Part shown: positions 37,233 to 38,063 of the stretch, piece after piece
How the letters are laid out: each line of letters begins with the position of its first letter
Position numbering within the stretch: position 1 is the stretch's first letter
Assembly (NCBI GenBank): GCA_024243835.1
Contig: JALPMN010000620.1
Span: 1-38,063, forward strand
Length of the DNA stretch: 38,063 nucleotides
Direction: 5' to 3'
From: Enteropsectra breve
Lineage: Eukaryota > Microsporidia
The notes under the pieces: generated by a model
Databases searched by the model: none
What the model was told of the DNA's origin: nothing
What the model saw: the letters and a program-made list of their open reading frames with translations, nothing else
Program-made: the position numbers and the translations under genes

Positions 37233-37517
37233 ATGGAGGGGGACGAGCTGAGAGAGCAAGTGGACCAAGAACTCAATGAGCTGCAGACAGCATTAAAAGG
37301 AAGGCTTAAGGAAGCAAATGATTTTGGAGACCTCAACAAAAAGATTTGCCAGAACTCTATGCAGCTGGAAGAGCATACCAAACAGCTGGAGCAGACCGCT
37401 GTTGCGACAAAATGGAAGTGGATGATGGAATATGCCAAGTATATGATAATTGCAGGGATAATCATAATCTTGTTGGCCTTTATTTGCTTCAGGCCATTGA
37501 TAAAATTGATATATTAA
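37233..37517 (+). CDS. Small tail-anchored SNARE-like protein (USE1-like?)
   Basis: The 94-residue protein is a coiled coil (residues ~5-62, with LNELQTALKGRLKEANDFGD and LNKKICQNSMQLEEHTKQLE in heptad register), a short Trp-rich juxtamembrane segment (KWKWMMEYAK) and one C-terminal membrane helix (MIIAGIIIILLAFICF). This is the minimal SNARE layout, anchored in the ER/Golgi and acting in membrane fusion. The NSMQLEEHTKQLE stretch resembles the Qc-SNARE USE1, which drives Golgi-to-ER fusion. I cannot fix the zero-layer residue, so the Q/R class is unsettled. The frame opens with GTG at 37224; I use the first ATG. It is convergent with MRT4, with 45 bp between stops. Confidence 0.6.
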   Translation: MEGDELREQVDQELNELQTALKGRLKEANDFGDLNKKICQNSMQLEEHTKQLEQTAVATKWKWMMEYAKYMIIAGIIIILLAFICFRPLIKLIY

Positions 37518-37562
37518 AATGCAAAAATACTGAAAGGGATAAATTAACTGTAAAAATATCAT

Positions 37563-38063
37563 TTATTGCATGCTGGGCAACTCTTTGCAACTAACTATCT
37601 CTGCGATTTTCAGTGCTGCAGTTCCGAATCTAATTCCCATGGCCTGTAAGATTTGTGCTTGCTTGGCATCTAATTTTTGGTTTTCATCGCAAACGAGAAA
37701 TTCCTTTGTCAAAAAGTGGTTTGTTCCTTTTTCTTCAACATTATCCAAAAACTCTAGCAGTTTAGTGTTCTGAATTCTCCCTACAGGTATTACAACGCTA
37801 CTCGCGGAAACATCATTCTCACTGGCATAGCAAGGATATCTAAAGTCCTTGATTTTGGCTTCATCTTCTTCATCGGCAAATATCAGGAAGCATTCACCAT
37901 CCATATTTATTTTTGAATACTTTCTCATGAGAATCGATTTTTTGACAAAAATAACCTTCCCGTTGATTGCGGCCCTCAGCTCTTGGAGACTTTTGTTAGG
38001 AACAGCCGCATTTTGAATTATAAATAGCGTATTGTATTTCTGCGAATATTCTTCTATCTTGTC
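37563..38063 (-). CDS. MRT4: MRT4-like ribosome assembly protein, N-terminus cut off
   Basis: MRT4 is a P0-like protein that holds the stalk site on pre-60S particles in the nucleus until P0 replaces it. The reading frame is open to the window's right edge, so the N-terminus lies outside; an internal ATG at 37926-37928 is not the start. The visible 166 residues include an L10-like strand (KYNTLFIIQNAAVPNKSLQE, then GKVIFVKKSILM), the DGECFLIFAD insert and the family's C-terminal block TKEFLVCDENQKLDAKQAQI followed by LQAMGIRFGTAALKI. This matches MRT4 rather than P0: the P0 stalk-binding spine and acidic P-tail are missing. The gene ends shortly after, at SMQ. Confidence 0.85.
   Translation of the reverse strand, partial: DKIEEYSQKYNTLFIIQNAAVPNKSLQELRAAINGKVIFVKKSILMRKYSKINMDGECFLIFADEEDEAKIKDFRYPCYASENDVSASSVVIPVGRIQNTKLLEFLDNVEEKGTNHFLTKEFLVCDENQKLDAKQAQILQAMGIRFGTAALKIAEIVSCKELPSMQ

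Noticed and set aside
1..38063. tRNA genes, rRNA genes, CRISPR arrays and spliceosomal introns
   Set aside because: I looked for B-box-like motifs, rRNA blocks, regularly spaced repeats and donor/branch/acceptor sets on both strands and found none that holds. A subtle tRNA could still be missed without a scan.

Overview
This window looks like a nuclear contig from a microsporidian, an obligate intracellular relative of fungi. The genes are eukaryotic, uninterrupted and mostly shorter than their yeast counterparts. I see no introns. A composite start signal, an AAATTT-like block then CCC within about 10 nt of the ATG, precedes most genes, as described for microsporidia. TIM50 without a respiratory gene nearby would fit a mitosome. 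About 65% of the window is coding and several gaps exceed 1 kb, so this is an expanded rather than ultra-compact genome. Several long open frames begin at TTG or GTG; I moved those starts to the first plausible ATG.

Layout, left to right: a gene-free edge (1-1134); V-ATPase subunit B (-) divergent from a SANTA-domain/AT-hook protein (+), with a 30-bp tandem repeat between them; Kre33/NAT10 rRNA and tRNA cytidine acetyltransferase (+); a structured, GC-rich intergenic segment that may be an RNA gene; an orphan single-pass membrane protein; a CHY zinc-finger protein; the GTPase RBG1/DRG1; a kinesin-14 motor; a complete LTR retrotransposon (16922-20346) with 70-bp identical LTRs, a TTAAA target duplication, a tRNA primer-binding site and a single Gag-RT-RNaseH-integrase frame; an ARS2/SERRATE homologue; ribonucleotide reductase large subunit; mRNA cap methyltransferase ABD1; a convergent gap with a second candidate structured RNA; TIM50 (-) divergent from a MutS-family protein with a degenerate ATPase (+); N-myristoyltransferase (-); proteasome alpha-1 (-); a UBE3D/IPA1-like E2-binding protein (-); a small tail-anchored SNARE-like protein (+); and MRT4 (-), cut by the right edge.

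The genes are housekeeping functions of different pathways (translation and rRNA modification, RNA capping, dNTP supply, proteolysis, acidification, membrane fusion, organelle import) and do not form an operon or one pathway. The most unusual items are the retrotransposon, whose start codon and host-like start signal lie inside its LTR and whose primer-binding site lies inside the coding frame; a MSH4-like MutS protein that has lost Walker motifs; a SANTA (KNL2/Mis18BP1-type) protein; three candidate structured RNAs; and a dispersed ~150-bp repeat present in three diverged copies.
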